Counted from the first letter of the stretch, positions 45,324 through 53,660 are shown. The stretch: 64,000 nucleotides of DNA from Gracilimonas sp. (GCF_040218225.1 NZ_JAVJQO010000004.1:62001-126000); one strand, 5' to 3'. Numbers and translations are program-made. The notes: generated from the sequence alone by a model not told the origin.

Positions 45324-45359
45324 AAGGCGTATCTGTTCATTCAGATGCGCCTTTTTTTT
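45324..45359 (+). terminator. Rho-independent terminator after the helicase-like gene
   Basis: Stem AAGGCGTATCTG / CAGATGCGCCTT (one G-T pair), 6-base loop, then eight T's. 31 bp after the stop codon. Confidence 0.88.
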
Positions 45360-45360
45360 A

Positions 45361-45563
45361 TGGCACAACGCACCATCGCCCTGCCCGGGGCGTACGAGAT
45401 TCAACCACTGGTAATGTCATCCTGAGGAATGAGCGTAGCGAATGACGAAGGATCTCTTTATCATGTTTGGTATCCATGACACCAAGATCCTTCACTCCGC
45501 ATGCGCTGCGTTCAGGATGACAGGGGTATTGGTATACAATCTTAGCCACCTTTCAGGCAGGCA
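45361..45563. repeat. Hairpin-repeat unit 1 (left part)
   Basis: GCCC...GGGCG hairpin (about 45376-45393), stem-loop element 'SL' 45416-45456, its inverted partner 'SR' 45486-45521, then TTAGCCACCTTTCAGGCAGGCATTAC leading into the end of the GIY-YIG gene. The 106-bp SL-SR block is identical to 45955-46060 except for one base. Confidence 0.82.
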
Positions 45564-45857
45564 TTACTTTGCAAGTAATTTAGGATACAGGTCTTCCCAG
45601 TCTGGATTGATGGACTCGATGAGTTTGATCTTCTTCTCCCGTCTCCAGCCTTTGATTTCTTTTTCCCGGATGATCGCATCTTGTACCCACTGGAATTCTT
45701 CGAACCAAACCAATCGATTAGCATTGTATTTTGCAGAAAACCCTTTAAACACTTTCTCTTTATGCTGATTGGTTCGGATAATCAGATTATTGGTCATCCC
45801 AGTATATAAGACTCCTCTTTTTCGGTTTGTGGTGATATAGGTAAAATATGTTTTCAT
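45564..45857 (-). CDS. Single-domain GIY-YIG nuclease 1
   Basis: 97 residues from ATG 45857 (MKTYFTYITTNRKRGVLYTG). Catalytic elements: Tyr-Ile-Thr (the GIY-equivalent), LYTG (YIG-equivalent), Arg28 and Glu65 (REKEIK), in the UPF0213/small GIY-YIG family with the C-terminal WRREKKIKLIESINPDWEDLYP. Embedded in hairpin-repeat unit 1. A nearly identical copy is at 48272-48565 (15 differences in 97). Candidate mobilising nuclease. Confidence 0.9.
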   Translation of the reverse strand: MKTYFTYITTNRKRGVLYTGMTNNLIIRTNQHKEKVFKGFSAKYNANRLVWFEEFQWVQDAIIREKEIKGWRREKKIKLIESINPDWEDLYPKLLAK

Positions 45858-45884
45858 ACATAGTAAGAGCAGGAATGAACCCAT

Positions 45885-46105
45885 TCCTTACAAAAAATGA
45901 CGCACAACGCACCATCGCCCCGTCCGGGGCGTAAGATGATTCAACCCCAGTAATGTCATCCTGAGGAATGAGCGTAGCGAATGACGAAGGATCTCTTTAT
46001 CATGTTTGGTATCCATGACACCAAGATCCTTCACTCCGCATGCGCTACGTTCAGGATGACAGGAGTGTTGGTAGCATCCTTAGCCGTCCTGCGGACGGGC
46101 ATTAC
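45885..46105. repeat. Hairpin-repeat unit 2 (no nuclease gene)
   Basis: Starts at CCTTACAAAAAATGACGC, includes the two-hairpin module CGCCCCG-TC-CGGGGCG, SL 45955-45995, SR 46025-46060, and TTAGCCGTCCTGCGGACGG with a CATTAC-CGTTCTG-GTAAT hairpin. This is the short, nuclease-less form next to unit 1. A TGTTC tract follows (46115-46160). Confidence 0.82.
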
Positions 46106-46196
46106 CGTTCTGGTAATTCTACATTCCATGTTCTTTATTGAATGTTCGATGTTCTATCGGTACCATCCATAGCGATATTCATCAAATGGAATACCT

Positions 46197-47762
46197 ATGA
46201 GTAATGATTTTGCCGGAACCAAAGAAAAGTGGAAAGACCCCAAAACGCGTCGTAAAATAGGCGTTGGGGCGTTTATCGTTTTAATTATCGCCGGAGTGTA
46301 TGCCGGGATGAACCAGATCTTTCCCGAGCAAAACGGTCACTATGGGTTTTGGTCTGTCATGCCACCGCTGGTCGCCATCGTTTTGGCTTTTTATACCCGC
46401 GAGGTTGTGAGTTCTTTATTTATCGGGATTTGTTTGGGTGGAGTGATTTCCGGGAACCTCAATATCGTACAGGACTTCCTGATTCCTTCTGTAGGTACCG
46501 AAAGTTTTGCCCTCATCATCATTGTATACCTGTGGGCTTTGGGAGGGTTGATCGGTATCTGGACACGGACCGGAGGGGCCGAAAAGTTTGCCGTCTGGGC
46601 GAGTAAGAAAATGGTGCGCGGACCTCAAACCGCCAAATTCTTCACCTGGCTGATGGGACTTATCTTTCACCAGGGAGGCACCATCAGTACGGTATTGACC
46701 GGAGCCACCGTTCGTCCCGTTGCCGACAAACACAAGGTATCGCACGAAGAACTGGCCTATATGGTTGACTCCACTGCCTCTCCAGCCGCCACGCTGATTC
46801 CTTTTAACGTGTGGCCGTTTTATGTAGGCGGATTGATCATCGGCACCCTGCCCTTTTTGGAAACCACACAACAAAGCATTGCCTTCTTCTTCTCGGCTCT
46901 GCCCTATAATTTTTATGCGATTTTTGCCATCGTACTAACTCTCGCTTTTGCCTGGGATAAATTCCCATTTGTACCCGGAAAGAAAATGAGAGCCGCTATC
47001 AAACGCGCCCGGGCCGGAAAAGGACTGGATCGCGATGGAGCCACGCCCATGGCCGCCGATGAACTCACCAAAAATGCCGTTCCCGAAGACTATAACCCCG
47101 GACTCATTGATTTCTTTGGACCGATTGGAACCTTGCTGGGTGTAGCTATTATTCCTTACGTGGTAACCTATTTCTTTCTGGATATGGGCGAAAACTCCTC
47201 GCTACTAATTGCCGAAGCGTTTGTACTGGCGGTATTAGTCGGATTTGGGATTGCCTTAGCCAAAGGCATGAACCTGCAGGAAGTGATCAATGGCTTTATT
47301 GACGGCTGTAAAGGCGTAACCATCGGGGCGATTATCCTGGCGCTGGCCGTCACCCTTAAAGAGGTAGCCGATGCCGTTGGAACGGCCGCTTATGTAGTCG
47401 ATACCGTCGGCGATGTAATTCCAGCCTTCCTCCTTCCCGGATTACTAATGATTTTATGTATGCTGATTGCTTTTTCTACCGGGACATCATGGGGAACCTA
47501 TGCGGTTGTATTTCCGGTCGCCATTCCTCTGGCCTGGGCCGTAGTTCCGGACGTCTTTTTCCTCACCCTTTGCTTTTCAGCGGTGATTGGAGGTTCGGTA
47601 TTTGGAGACCAGTGTTCTCCTATTTCAGATACCACCATCCTCTCCTCCCTGGCCACCGGCTGTGATTTAATGGATCACGTTCAAACCCAGTTTCCACTGG
47701 CCATGCTAGCCGGAACGCTGGCCGTTATAGCCTATGCCGGTATGGTGCTGATATTTGTGTAA
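46197..47762 (+). CDS. NhaC-family Na+/H+ antiporter
   Basis: 521 residues, about 12 helices. Seen: PPLVAIVLAFYTREVVSSLFIGICLGG at the N terminus, FHQGGTISTVLTGATVRPVADKHKVSHEELAYMVDSTASPAATLIPFNVWP, LIAFSTGTSWGTYAVVFPVAIPLA, GGSVFGDQCSPISDTTILSS. These are NhaC-family blocks. Exchanges Na+ for H+, as suits a marine or saline lifestyle. Sits between two clusters of hairpin repeats. Confidence 0.9.
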   Translation: MSNDFAGTKEKWKDPKTRRKIGVGAFIVLIIAGVYAGMNQIFPEQNGHYGFWSVMPPLVAIVLAFYTREVVSSLFIGICLGGVISGNLNIVQDFLIPSVGTESFALIIIVYLWALGGLIGIWTRTGGAEKFAVWASKKMVRGPQTAKFFTWLMGLIFHQGGTISTVLTGATVRPVADKHKVSHEELAYMVDSTASPAATLIPFNVWPFYVGGLIIGTLPFLETTQQSIAFFFSALPYNFYAIFAIVLTLAFAWDKFPFVPGKKMRAAIKRARAGKGLDRDGATPMAADELTKNAVPEDYNPGLIDFFGPIGTLLGVAIIPYVVTYFFLDMGENSSLLIAEAFVLAVLVGFGIALAKGMNLQEVINGFIDGCKGVTIGAIILALAVTLKEVADAVGTAAYVVDTVGDVIPAFLLPGLLMILCMLIAFSTGTSWGTYAVVFPVAIPLAWAVVPDVFFLTLCFSAVIGGSVFGDQCSPISDTTILSSLATGCDLMDHVQTQFPLAMLAGTLAVIAYAGMVLIFV

Positions 47763-47768
47763 GAGAAT

Positions 47769-48271
47769 ATGACGCCACCAGCGTCATCGCCGGGCTTGCA
47801 CGGCGCCAGAGATGTACAAATAAGCCTGTCATCCTGAGGAATGAGCAAAGCGAATGACGAAGGATCTCCTTGATTTGCGAATGATCGATAGACAGATGAC
47901 CAATTTGTGATCTGGTTTTCTACAATCATAGCCATGATCAACCACCGAGAAGGGTTGAGACCCATTCGCTTGTGTAAATGAACACATCCTGCCCTTCCCA
48001 CCCGTCATCCCGGACGAAGTGTAACGGAGATCCGGGATCTCCCTGTCACGCATCCCAACTTGTTAATGCATTACCTTAGCCACATCAAGCCCTGAAGCAG
48101 AGAGCCATAGCGAACGACTGAAGGATCTCCCTGATTTGTAAATAATCGATTTAAGAACAATTCTGCATTCAACATTCGATGTTCTACAGGCAGATCCTTC
48201 ACTCCGCATGCGCTACGCTCAGGATGACATGGGCATTGGCATATAACTCTTAGCCGCCTTTCAGGCGGACA
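47769..48271. repeat. Hairpin-repeat unit 3 (left part, long form)
   Basis: TGACGCCACCAGCGTCATCG double hairpin, SL 47828-47868, a 115-bp segment (47871-47986) shared with 43085-43200, a GTCATCCCGGACGAAG element (about 48004-48045), TGTTC tract 48160-48190, SR 48193-48228, TTAGCCGCCTTTCAGGCGG, then the nuclease gene. This is the longest copy and may be closest to a full element. Confidence 0.8.
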
Positions 48272-48565
48272 TTACTTTGCAAGTAATTTTGGATAGAGGT
48301 CTTCCCAGTCCGGGTTGGATTCTTCGATGAGGGCTATTTTCTTTTCCCGTCTCCAGCCTTTGATTTCTTTTTCCCTGATAATCGCATCTTGTACCCACTG
48401 GAACTCTTCGAACCATACTAATTGATCCGCGTTATACTTCGAGGTAAACCCTCTCTGTACTTTTTCTTTATGCTGACTAACCCTTACAATCAAATTATTG
48501 GTCATCCCGGTATAAAGAACCCCCTTTTTTCGGTTTGTAGTGATATAGGTAAAATAAGCCGTCAT
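48272..48565 (-). CDS. Single-domain GIY-YIG nuclease 2
   Basis: 97 residues from ATG 48565 (MTAYFTYITTNRKKGVLYTG). Same catalytic residues as nuclease 1: LYTG, Arg28, Glu65. Only about 15 residue differences, mostly in the central helix. The stop codon lies inside the TTACTTTGCAAGTAAT hairpin of the repeat unit, so the gene and the repeat share their border, as for nuclease 1. Confidence 0.9.
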   Translation of the reverse strand: MTAYFTYITTNRKKGVLYTGMTNNLIVRVSQHKEKVQRGFTSKYNADQLVWFEEFQWVQDAIIREKEIKGWRREKKIALIEESNPDWEDLYPKLLAK

Positions 48566-48585
48566 ACTATGTAAGAACAGAACCA

Positions 48586-49135
48586 AAGCCATTCCTTACA
48601 AAAAATATGACGCCCCTGCGTCATCGTCCCCCAAACGGGACGTAAGAGATGCTTTAAAAGCAATGTCATCCTGAGGAATGAGCATAGCGAATGACGAAGG
48701 ATCTCCATAACATAGCCACCTACTAACCATAGAGTCCTTTCCCCTTACCAAGGGGAAAGACAGAAGGGGGTCTGCCCGCTAAGAACGATTATGGGCATTT
48801 AAAGCAGATCCTTCACTCCGCATACGCTGCGTTCAGGATGACAGGGGCGTTGTTAAACTATCTTAGCTGACCAAACCCACTCCTTACAAAAAACATGACG
48901 CCATCAGCGTCATCGCCCTGTAAACAGGGCGTAAGAAATACGTGAACAAGCCCTGTCATCCCGAAGGAATGAGCGTAGCGAATGACGGAGGGATCTCCCT
49001 GTCACGCATCCCAACGCATCACCTTAACCACATCAAGCCTTATTCAAGCAGATCTTTCGCTACGCTCAGGATGACAGGGGCGTTGTTAACCATTTATAGC
49101 CGTCCTTCGGACGGACGTTACTCCAAGAGCAACAA
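48586..49135. repeat. Hairpin-repeat units 4 and 5
   Basis: Unit 4: CCTTACAAAAAATATGACGC border, TGACGC/GCGTCA and GTCCC/GGGAC hairpins, SL 48665-48705, SR 48807-48842, then TTAGC directly followed by TGACCAAACCCACTCCTTAC (the border normally found upstream of the nuclease gene). Unit 5: hairpins from 48896, SL 48955-48997, SR 49051-49075, TTAGCCGTCCTTCGGACGG. Confidence 0.78.
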
Positions 49136-49138
49136 AAA

Positions 49139-49262
49139 TTGTCATCCTGAGCGGCCGTTAGTTAGTAAATGATTCTCTTGCAAAACGCGAAGGATCTCAA
49201 ACTTTGAGATTCCTCGTCGTATAAACTTGACCCCTTTCTACTTAGCACACTCGGGATGACAT
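49139..49262. repeat. Separate inverted-end repeat element
   Basis: Begins TTGTCATCCTGAGCGGCCG and ends CTCGGGATGACA (inverted GTCATCC...GGATGAC ends). The middle has GGATCTCAAACTTTGAGATTCC, a hairpin. Related in its ends to the SL/SR family. Confidence 0.6.
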
Positions 49263-49285
49263 GTAGTTAGAAATTGAATAATGAA

Positions 49286-50113
49286 CTACATTCCTGCTTC
49301 GCTGGCAGTGGCAAACGTCTCCTCAAAAAATGATTTCATCTCTTCCCAGCTGAGGCTGTCCGCTTCGGCGTTGTAGGCCAGAGGAAGCTCAAACTTCTGC
49401 CCCAGGGTATCGGCGCCGGGATTGGTGTAGGCGTGCACCGCTCCGTCGTAGCTGATGTACTGATAATCCGCATTCAGGTTTTCATACGCGCCGGTCAGAT
49501 TGGAAACCTGCTCTTCGGTTACAAAAGGATCATCAGCACCATTCAGGATTAGCACGCGGGATGAAAGTCCCTCCTGCGGCATGACGGGTAGCTGAAGTCC
49601 CGCATGGAAAGCGGCCACTCCATCCAGTTCCATTCCGGAGTTGGCCATAGCCAGAATCACACTTCCGCCAAAGCAATAGCCAATGGCTCCGATCTTGGTG
49701 GAATCTACATTGTCCTGAGCCTTCAGGGTTTGCAAAGCGGCATTAAATCGAGCTTTTGCAGAATCAAAATTACTCATCACGTTGTTGGAAAATTTCATGG
49801 CATCATCCGGGTGAGAAGCTTGTTTTCCTTCCCCATACATATCTACTGCCAGGGCTACATAACCGAGTTCGGCCAGTTTCTCTGCGCTGTTGCGGGCATG
49901 GTCATCATGTCCCCACCACTCGTGCACCACCAGGATACCCGGTCGTTTTTCAAATTTATTTTCATCCTGGGCGATATACCCGTTCATGGTGAGTTCATCG
50001 GTGGAGTAGCTGATCTCCTGCCCCACTACATTTGGTTCGTTCTCTGTGTATTCGCCTTTTCCACACGCCGCGATTAAAAATAGTACAGGCGCTAGCAGTA
50101 ATAATCTCTTCAT
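49286..50113 (-). CDS. Dienelactone hydrolase-family lipoprotein
   Basis: 275 residues, lipobox LIAAC (Cys17). Alpha/beta hydrolase with the DLH triad: Cys in GAIGYCFGGS (about residue 160), Asp in NGADDPFV and His in GAVHAYTNPGAD. ILVVHEWWGHDDHARNSAEKLAELGYVALAVDMYG at about residue 60. Hydrolyses lactones or other esters; exact substrate unknown. Its stop is 24 bp from the last repeat element. Confidence 0.88.
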   Translation of the reverse strand: MKRLLLLAPVLFLIAACGKGEYTENEPNVVGQEISYSTDELTMNGYIAQDENKFEKRPGILVVHEWWGHDDHARNSAEKLAELGYVALAVDMYGEGKQASHPDDAMKFSNNVMSNFDSAKARFNAALQTLKAQDNVDSTKIGAIGYCFGGSVILAMANSGMELDGVAAFHAGLQLPVMPQEGLSSRVLILNGADDPFVTEEQVSNLTGAYENLNADYQYISYDGAVHAYTNPGADTLGQKFELPLAYNAEADSLSWEEMKSFFEETFATASEAGM

Positions 50114-50330
50114 GATCGTTTTTCCGTAGTTCGTTTGTTTGATATTAATTCTTTGAATAGTTGGTGGGTATAAAAGGTTTTGGAAGCAAATGGTTCCACC
50201 CGGTTGATAGGTGTTGTTTATGGGGGTGATGGTAAACTCCGGATTTCTTCTTTATAGCAATTTAACTGGGTCTGTATAATTGCATAAGAATTCGTTGGTG
50301 TTTATAAAGTCCGGTTAGTATGTTTGTGAT

Positions 50331-51326
50331 ATGAATGGACAAGTACCTGTTTTGGCAGAGCCTTTATTTAACCTTAATTCTGATTCTTCTCACAACTGGG
50401 ATGAAAAGACGAAAGGCCGCGCTCCCCACAAACCATTCCTGATTCTAAGTATTCTCGATGGGATTTCTGAGGGCTGGATTGACTCTCCTGAGATTGATCC
50501 CAACCAAGAGCTGGCTAATCATTTTTTTGAATATTGGGATCGCATTATGGGTACAGATCGCACCACCACGGTAGCTCTCCCTTTCTTTCATATGAATAGT
50601 GAACCTTTTTGGAATCTGAAGTATAAATCCGGTGAAAAACCATTTACTTATTCGCCTTCGTGGGGAGCTGTTAAAGAGCGGATAGCTTATGCAGAAATTA
50701 ATGAGGACCTGTTCAACCTGGTAGTTAATGCTGAAGAAAGGAATAAAATCCGCAACAAGTTATTCGAAACCTATTTTAGTGATGAAGCGGCAGTTGAGAT
50801 TAACAAGATAAGCAACACAAATAGTGAAGTTTATAGTTATTCAGAAAAGATACTCTCTTTGGCGGCCGGACCCTTTATAAAAAATCATGCAGAACACAAT
50901 AAAGCTTACCACAGAAATGTCCGGCAGCAGATAAGAAAGGACGGATTCTCCAAAGCCATACGCAAAAATTATGCTGACATCTGTGCTGTCTGCAGAGACA
51001 AAGTAATTACTCCCGGTGGGAAAACATTAGTGGAAGGTGCCCATATCATCCCCTGGAGTGAAAGCAGAAATGACGATCCCCGAAATGGTCTTTCACTTTG
51101 CCCAACTCACCACTGGTTGTTTGACCAATTTATGATCACAATCAGAGACGATTTCAGTGTCAGAGTATCCAAGTGGCTTAAAAAAGAAGAAACGAAGATA
51201 CGTGACTTAGCCACTCTGAAGAATACAACATTACATCTGCCAATTGACGAAAAGTTACACCCTGCCCATGATGCATTGACGTATCATAATGAGCAATTTG
51301 AAAAAGCACATAAGGAATGGAAGTAA
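50331..51326 (+). CDS. HNH endonuclease with N-terminal phosphorothioate-DNA-binding-type (SBD) domain
   Basis: 331 residues. N-terminal part has GRAPHKPFLILSILDGISEG and FFEYWDRIMGTD...VALPFFHMNSEPFWNL, the pattern of the sulfur-binding domain of ScoMcrA/SprMcrA type IV restriction enzymes. C-terminal HNH (about 215-275): CAVCRDK, EGAHIIPWSESRNDDPRNGLSLCPTHHWLFD. So predicted to cut phosphorothioate-modified DNA. Convergent with a second HNH gene. Confidence 0.78.
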   Translation: MNGQVPVLAEPLFNLNSDSSHNWDEKTKGRAPHKPFLILSILDGISEGWIDSPEIDPNQELANHFFEYWDRIMGTDRTTTVALPFFHMNSEPFWNLKYKSGEKPFTYSPSWGAVKERIAYAEINEDLFNLVVNAEERNKIRNKLFETYFSDEAAVEINKISNTNSEVYSYSEKILSLAAGPFIKNHAEHNKAYHRNVRQQIRKDGFSKAIRKNYADICAVCRDKVITPGGKTLVEGAHIIPWSESRNDDPRNGLSLCPTHHWLFDQFMITIRDDFSVRVSKWLKKEETKIRDLATLKNTTLHLPIDEKLHPAHDALTYHNEQFEKAHKEWK

Positions 51327-51363
51327 TGACAGACGTTCACGAACCAGAAACCCGCAGTTATAA

Positions 51364-52260
51364 TTAATGCTGTGTGGAAACAAACTCTTCCTGGTGTTTT
51401 CTCAAATAGGTTTTGTTACCCTGATGCAGTCTCTGCAATTTTTCGCTTCCTGAAACTCCAATTTTAAGAAATGAGTCTTTCATGATTTGATTAGATAGAA
51501 CAATTTTACCTTGTTCATCAAATGTAATAAGGTGCCTATCAAATAAAGCGTCATAGGTTGGAGATAAGAGAATGCCATTATCAACATCTAGTCGTTCTTC
51601 ATCATTTGAATCCTTCCATGCAACGATGTGTGAAGCTATCAAAACTCTAGTATCATCAAATTTTGTAACTGCGCACTGATATTCCCAACGATGAAGTATG
51701 CTTTTTCGATATGCCCCTTGTCCAACACGACTTGTCACCAATCCACTACGCTCAGTAGTTTTTGTATTATCCAAGTCGCTAACGAATGATGGTTCAGAAG
51801 AAGCTGTATATTTTAGATCATTTGTTGTGATATTTAGATTGACCCCAGCTTTCTTAAAAAAGAACTTTATTCCCTCTCTTAAATTTCCTTCCCTATCAGG
51901 TGTTGTGAAAAAATCAAAATCAAATAGTTCGAGCTCTGTCTCAAAACGAACATATCCAGTCTTAATATATTCGAACAAAAAAACTCTCTTTCCATTCTTG
52001 ATGTGCTCCTTTAAAGCTAAATTTCCTCTTGCAAACTCCATATCACCAACTTGCCCTTCACCTGTATAACTAAATACATTTTGATTCTCCCATTGATCAC
52101 GATATCCATGCTTTTCACCCTTTGAACCTGTAAAAATAAATATGAAGGGATAATTTGCGCATGGAGAGATACCACCTTGTCGACTCCCACCATATTCATC
52201 ATGAATAATAGATCTTTTATAACTTTGTCCTGGTATGAAAGGTAATTTTTGCAGAAACAA
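51364..52260 (-). CDS. HNH endonuclease with SRA/YDG-like N-terminal domain
   Basis: 298 residues. N-terminal half: SIIHDEYGGSRQGGISPC and FIFIFTGSKGEKHGYRDQW, with GQVGDMEFARGNLALKEH, as in SRA-like modification-reading proteins. C-terminal HNH_2: GAYRKSILHRWEYQCAVTKFDDTRVLIASHIVAWKD, NGILLSPTYDALFDRHLITFD. Predicted modification-dependent endonuclease. The start is uncertain: a stop lies 12 bases upstream and no ATG fits; TTG 52260 (or CTG 52254) is used. The upstream 230 bp carry remnants of the repeats. Confidence 0.7.
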   Translation of the reverse strand: MFLQKLPFIPGQSYKRSIIHDEYGGSRQGGISPCANYPFIFIFTGSKGEKHGYRDQWENQNVFSYTGEGQVGDMEFARGNLALKEHIKNGKRVFLFEYIKTGYVRFETELELFDFDFFTTPDREGNLREGIKFFFKKAGVNLNITTNDLKYTASSEPSFVSDLDNTKTTERSGLVTSRVGQGAYRKSILHRWEYQCAVTKFDDTRVLIASHIVAWKDSNDEERLDVDNGILLSPTYDALFDRHLITFDEQGKIVLSNQIMKDSFLKIGVSGSEKLQRLHQGNKTYLRKHQEEFVSTQH

Positions 52261-52470
52261 TAGAATAACTTAAGAATTGAACCAAAAGTAATTCTACTAC
52301 TTTGTGATTGCAAAATATTCTTTCAGCACAATAAAAATCACCTTCCAAACCTCAGTCCTCTCGCAGAGAGTCAAAAACCTCACTCCAACACAAAGCATCA
52401 GGAGCGAGTCTTCACCGTTCAATGTTCGGCGTTCCTTGTTCAAAATTGTCTCATCGACACATCCCCAAAA

Positions 52471-52496
52471 CGTGTCGAAATCATCGACATATCAGG
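52471..52496. repeat. 26-bp palindromic repeat, copy overlapping the fic1 stop
   Basis: Contains TGTCGA at 52473 and TCGACA at 52484 (6-5-6 palindrome), then TATCAG. Direct repeat of 53635-53660 (23 of 26 identical). A further TCGACA lies at 52454. Overlaps the stop codon of the Fic gene at 52492. Confidence 0.8.
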
Positions 52497-53574
52497 AGGA
52501 AAGCAGCTCGTAGAGGCGCGTATTCAGGTATAACATTTCGCGTCCCACCTGTTTGCTCTTCAAAATTCCGGCCGACTCCAGTTCTTTTAAATAGTCGGCA
52601 GCGGTCTGTCGCTTGGCCAGGTTTCGGTCTACCAGGAATTTAACTTTGCAATAAGGCTGTTCAAAAAGCAACTCAATCAATTCCTTGGAATACACCCGGT
52701 CGGGCAGTTTGTGTTTGGCTTCTTCCAGGATTTCATCCAGCAGGATGCGTATATCATCAATCCGCTTCATGGTTTTTTCGGCGGTTACTTCCACGGCCTT
52801 TAACATGAAAATGAGCCAGGGTTCCCAATCCTGTTGTTCGGTCACTCCCCGGAGGAGGCGATAATATTCCGGCTTGTGGGAAATCACATAATCACTCAGG
52901 TAAAGAACCGGCTGATGCAATAACTTTTGATGGATCAGGTACAGGATGTTTAAAATTCGCCCGGTTCTGCCGTTTCCGTCGTTAAAGGGATGGATGGCTT
53001 CAAACTGATAATGCATCACCGCCATTTTCACCAGCGGATCGGTGTTATCATCAGCCTGCATATATTCGGTCAGATTTTCCAGTAAATCCTGAATCAGTGC
53101 TTTGCCCTCGGGCGGCCAGTAAATAATTTCCCGTGTTCTGGGATTTGCAATCACGGTTCCCGAATCGTCCCGGATTCCCTCTTCGGTTTCCTTTATAATC
53201 TGCATGATCCTCACATACAGCTGCTGGTTGAGGTGCCCGCTTTCCAGAGCGCTCACTCCTTCCCACAACGCCTTGCGGTAGCGGAGTACCTCCTTGGTTT
53301 GGGGATCCGTCTGCTGATCTTTGGCAGAAAGGGCAATAAAAAGCTTATCGTTGGTGGTGATCACATTCTCAATTTCCGAACTGGCCTTCGCCTCCTGCAA
53401 CACTACATTATTAATCAGGATATCAGGATTAGGCAGGCTTACGGCTTTTCCTTTCAGCTCCGCCAGCATCCGGTTTGCTGCTATGGAGGCTTTTAAGACA
53501 GCCGGTGTTTCCAGGGTTTTATCCGGCGGAAGCAAAGGGAGGATATTATAAGGCTGATTTGCATAGTCTGACAT
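52492..53574 (-). CDS. Fic-domain protein 1, class II, with C-terminal winged helix
   Basis: 360 residues. Fic motif HPFNDGNGRTGR at 195-206; inhibitory helix motif SSEIEN at 65-70 (S-xxx-E-N), which blocks ATP unless relieved, placed before the Fic core (class II, as in SoFic). C terminus: winged-helix-like AADYLKELESAGILKSKQVGREMLYLN. AMPylates target proteins in the family. Bracketed by a 26-bp palindromic direct repeat on both sides. Confidence 0.92.
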   Translation of the reverse strand: MSDYANQPYNILPLLPPDKTLETPAVLKASIAANRMLAELKGKAVSLPNPDILINNVVLQEAKASSEIENVITTNDKLFIALSAKDQQTDPQTKEVLRYRKALWEGVSALESGHLNQQLYVRIMQIIKETEEGIRDDSGTVIANPRTREIIYWPPEGKALIQDLLENLTEYMQADDNTDPLVKMAVMHYQFEAIHPFNDGNGRTGRILNILYLIHQKLLHQPVLYLSDYVISHKPEYYRLLRGVTEQQDWEPWLIFMLKAVEVTAEKTMKRIDDIRILLDEILEEAKHKLPDRVYSKELIELLFEQPYCKVKFLVDRNLAKRQTAADYLKELESAGILKSKQVGREMLYLNTRLYELLSS

Positions 53575-53596
53575 AGAAGGCGACTCTTTTAATTTA

Positions 53597-53660
53597 TGTC
53601 GAAATATACACTATTTTTCGACACTTCATAAAAACCTGTCGAAGTCATCGACATATCAGA
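53597..53660 (-). promoter_or_regulatory. Candidate operator region of fic1 (TGTCGA/TCGACA half-sites)
   Basis: Upstream of the Fic1 start (53574). TGTCGA at 53597 and TCGACA at 53618 form one wide inverted pair; TGTCGA at 53637 and TCGACA at 53648 form the tight 6-5-6 palindrome in the second 26-bp repeat (53635-53660). The Fic1 winged helix may bind here. Confidence 0.5.

Noticed and set aside
45361-49135. CRISPR array
   Set aside because: Repeats are long, variable, palindromic and irregularly spaced; no regular short spacers and no cas genes nearby.
52261-52313. Upstream extension of the SRA-like HNH gene
   Set aside because: An in-frame stop lies 12 bases before the TTG; the ORF covering this stretch is in another frame.
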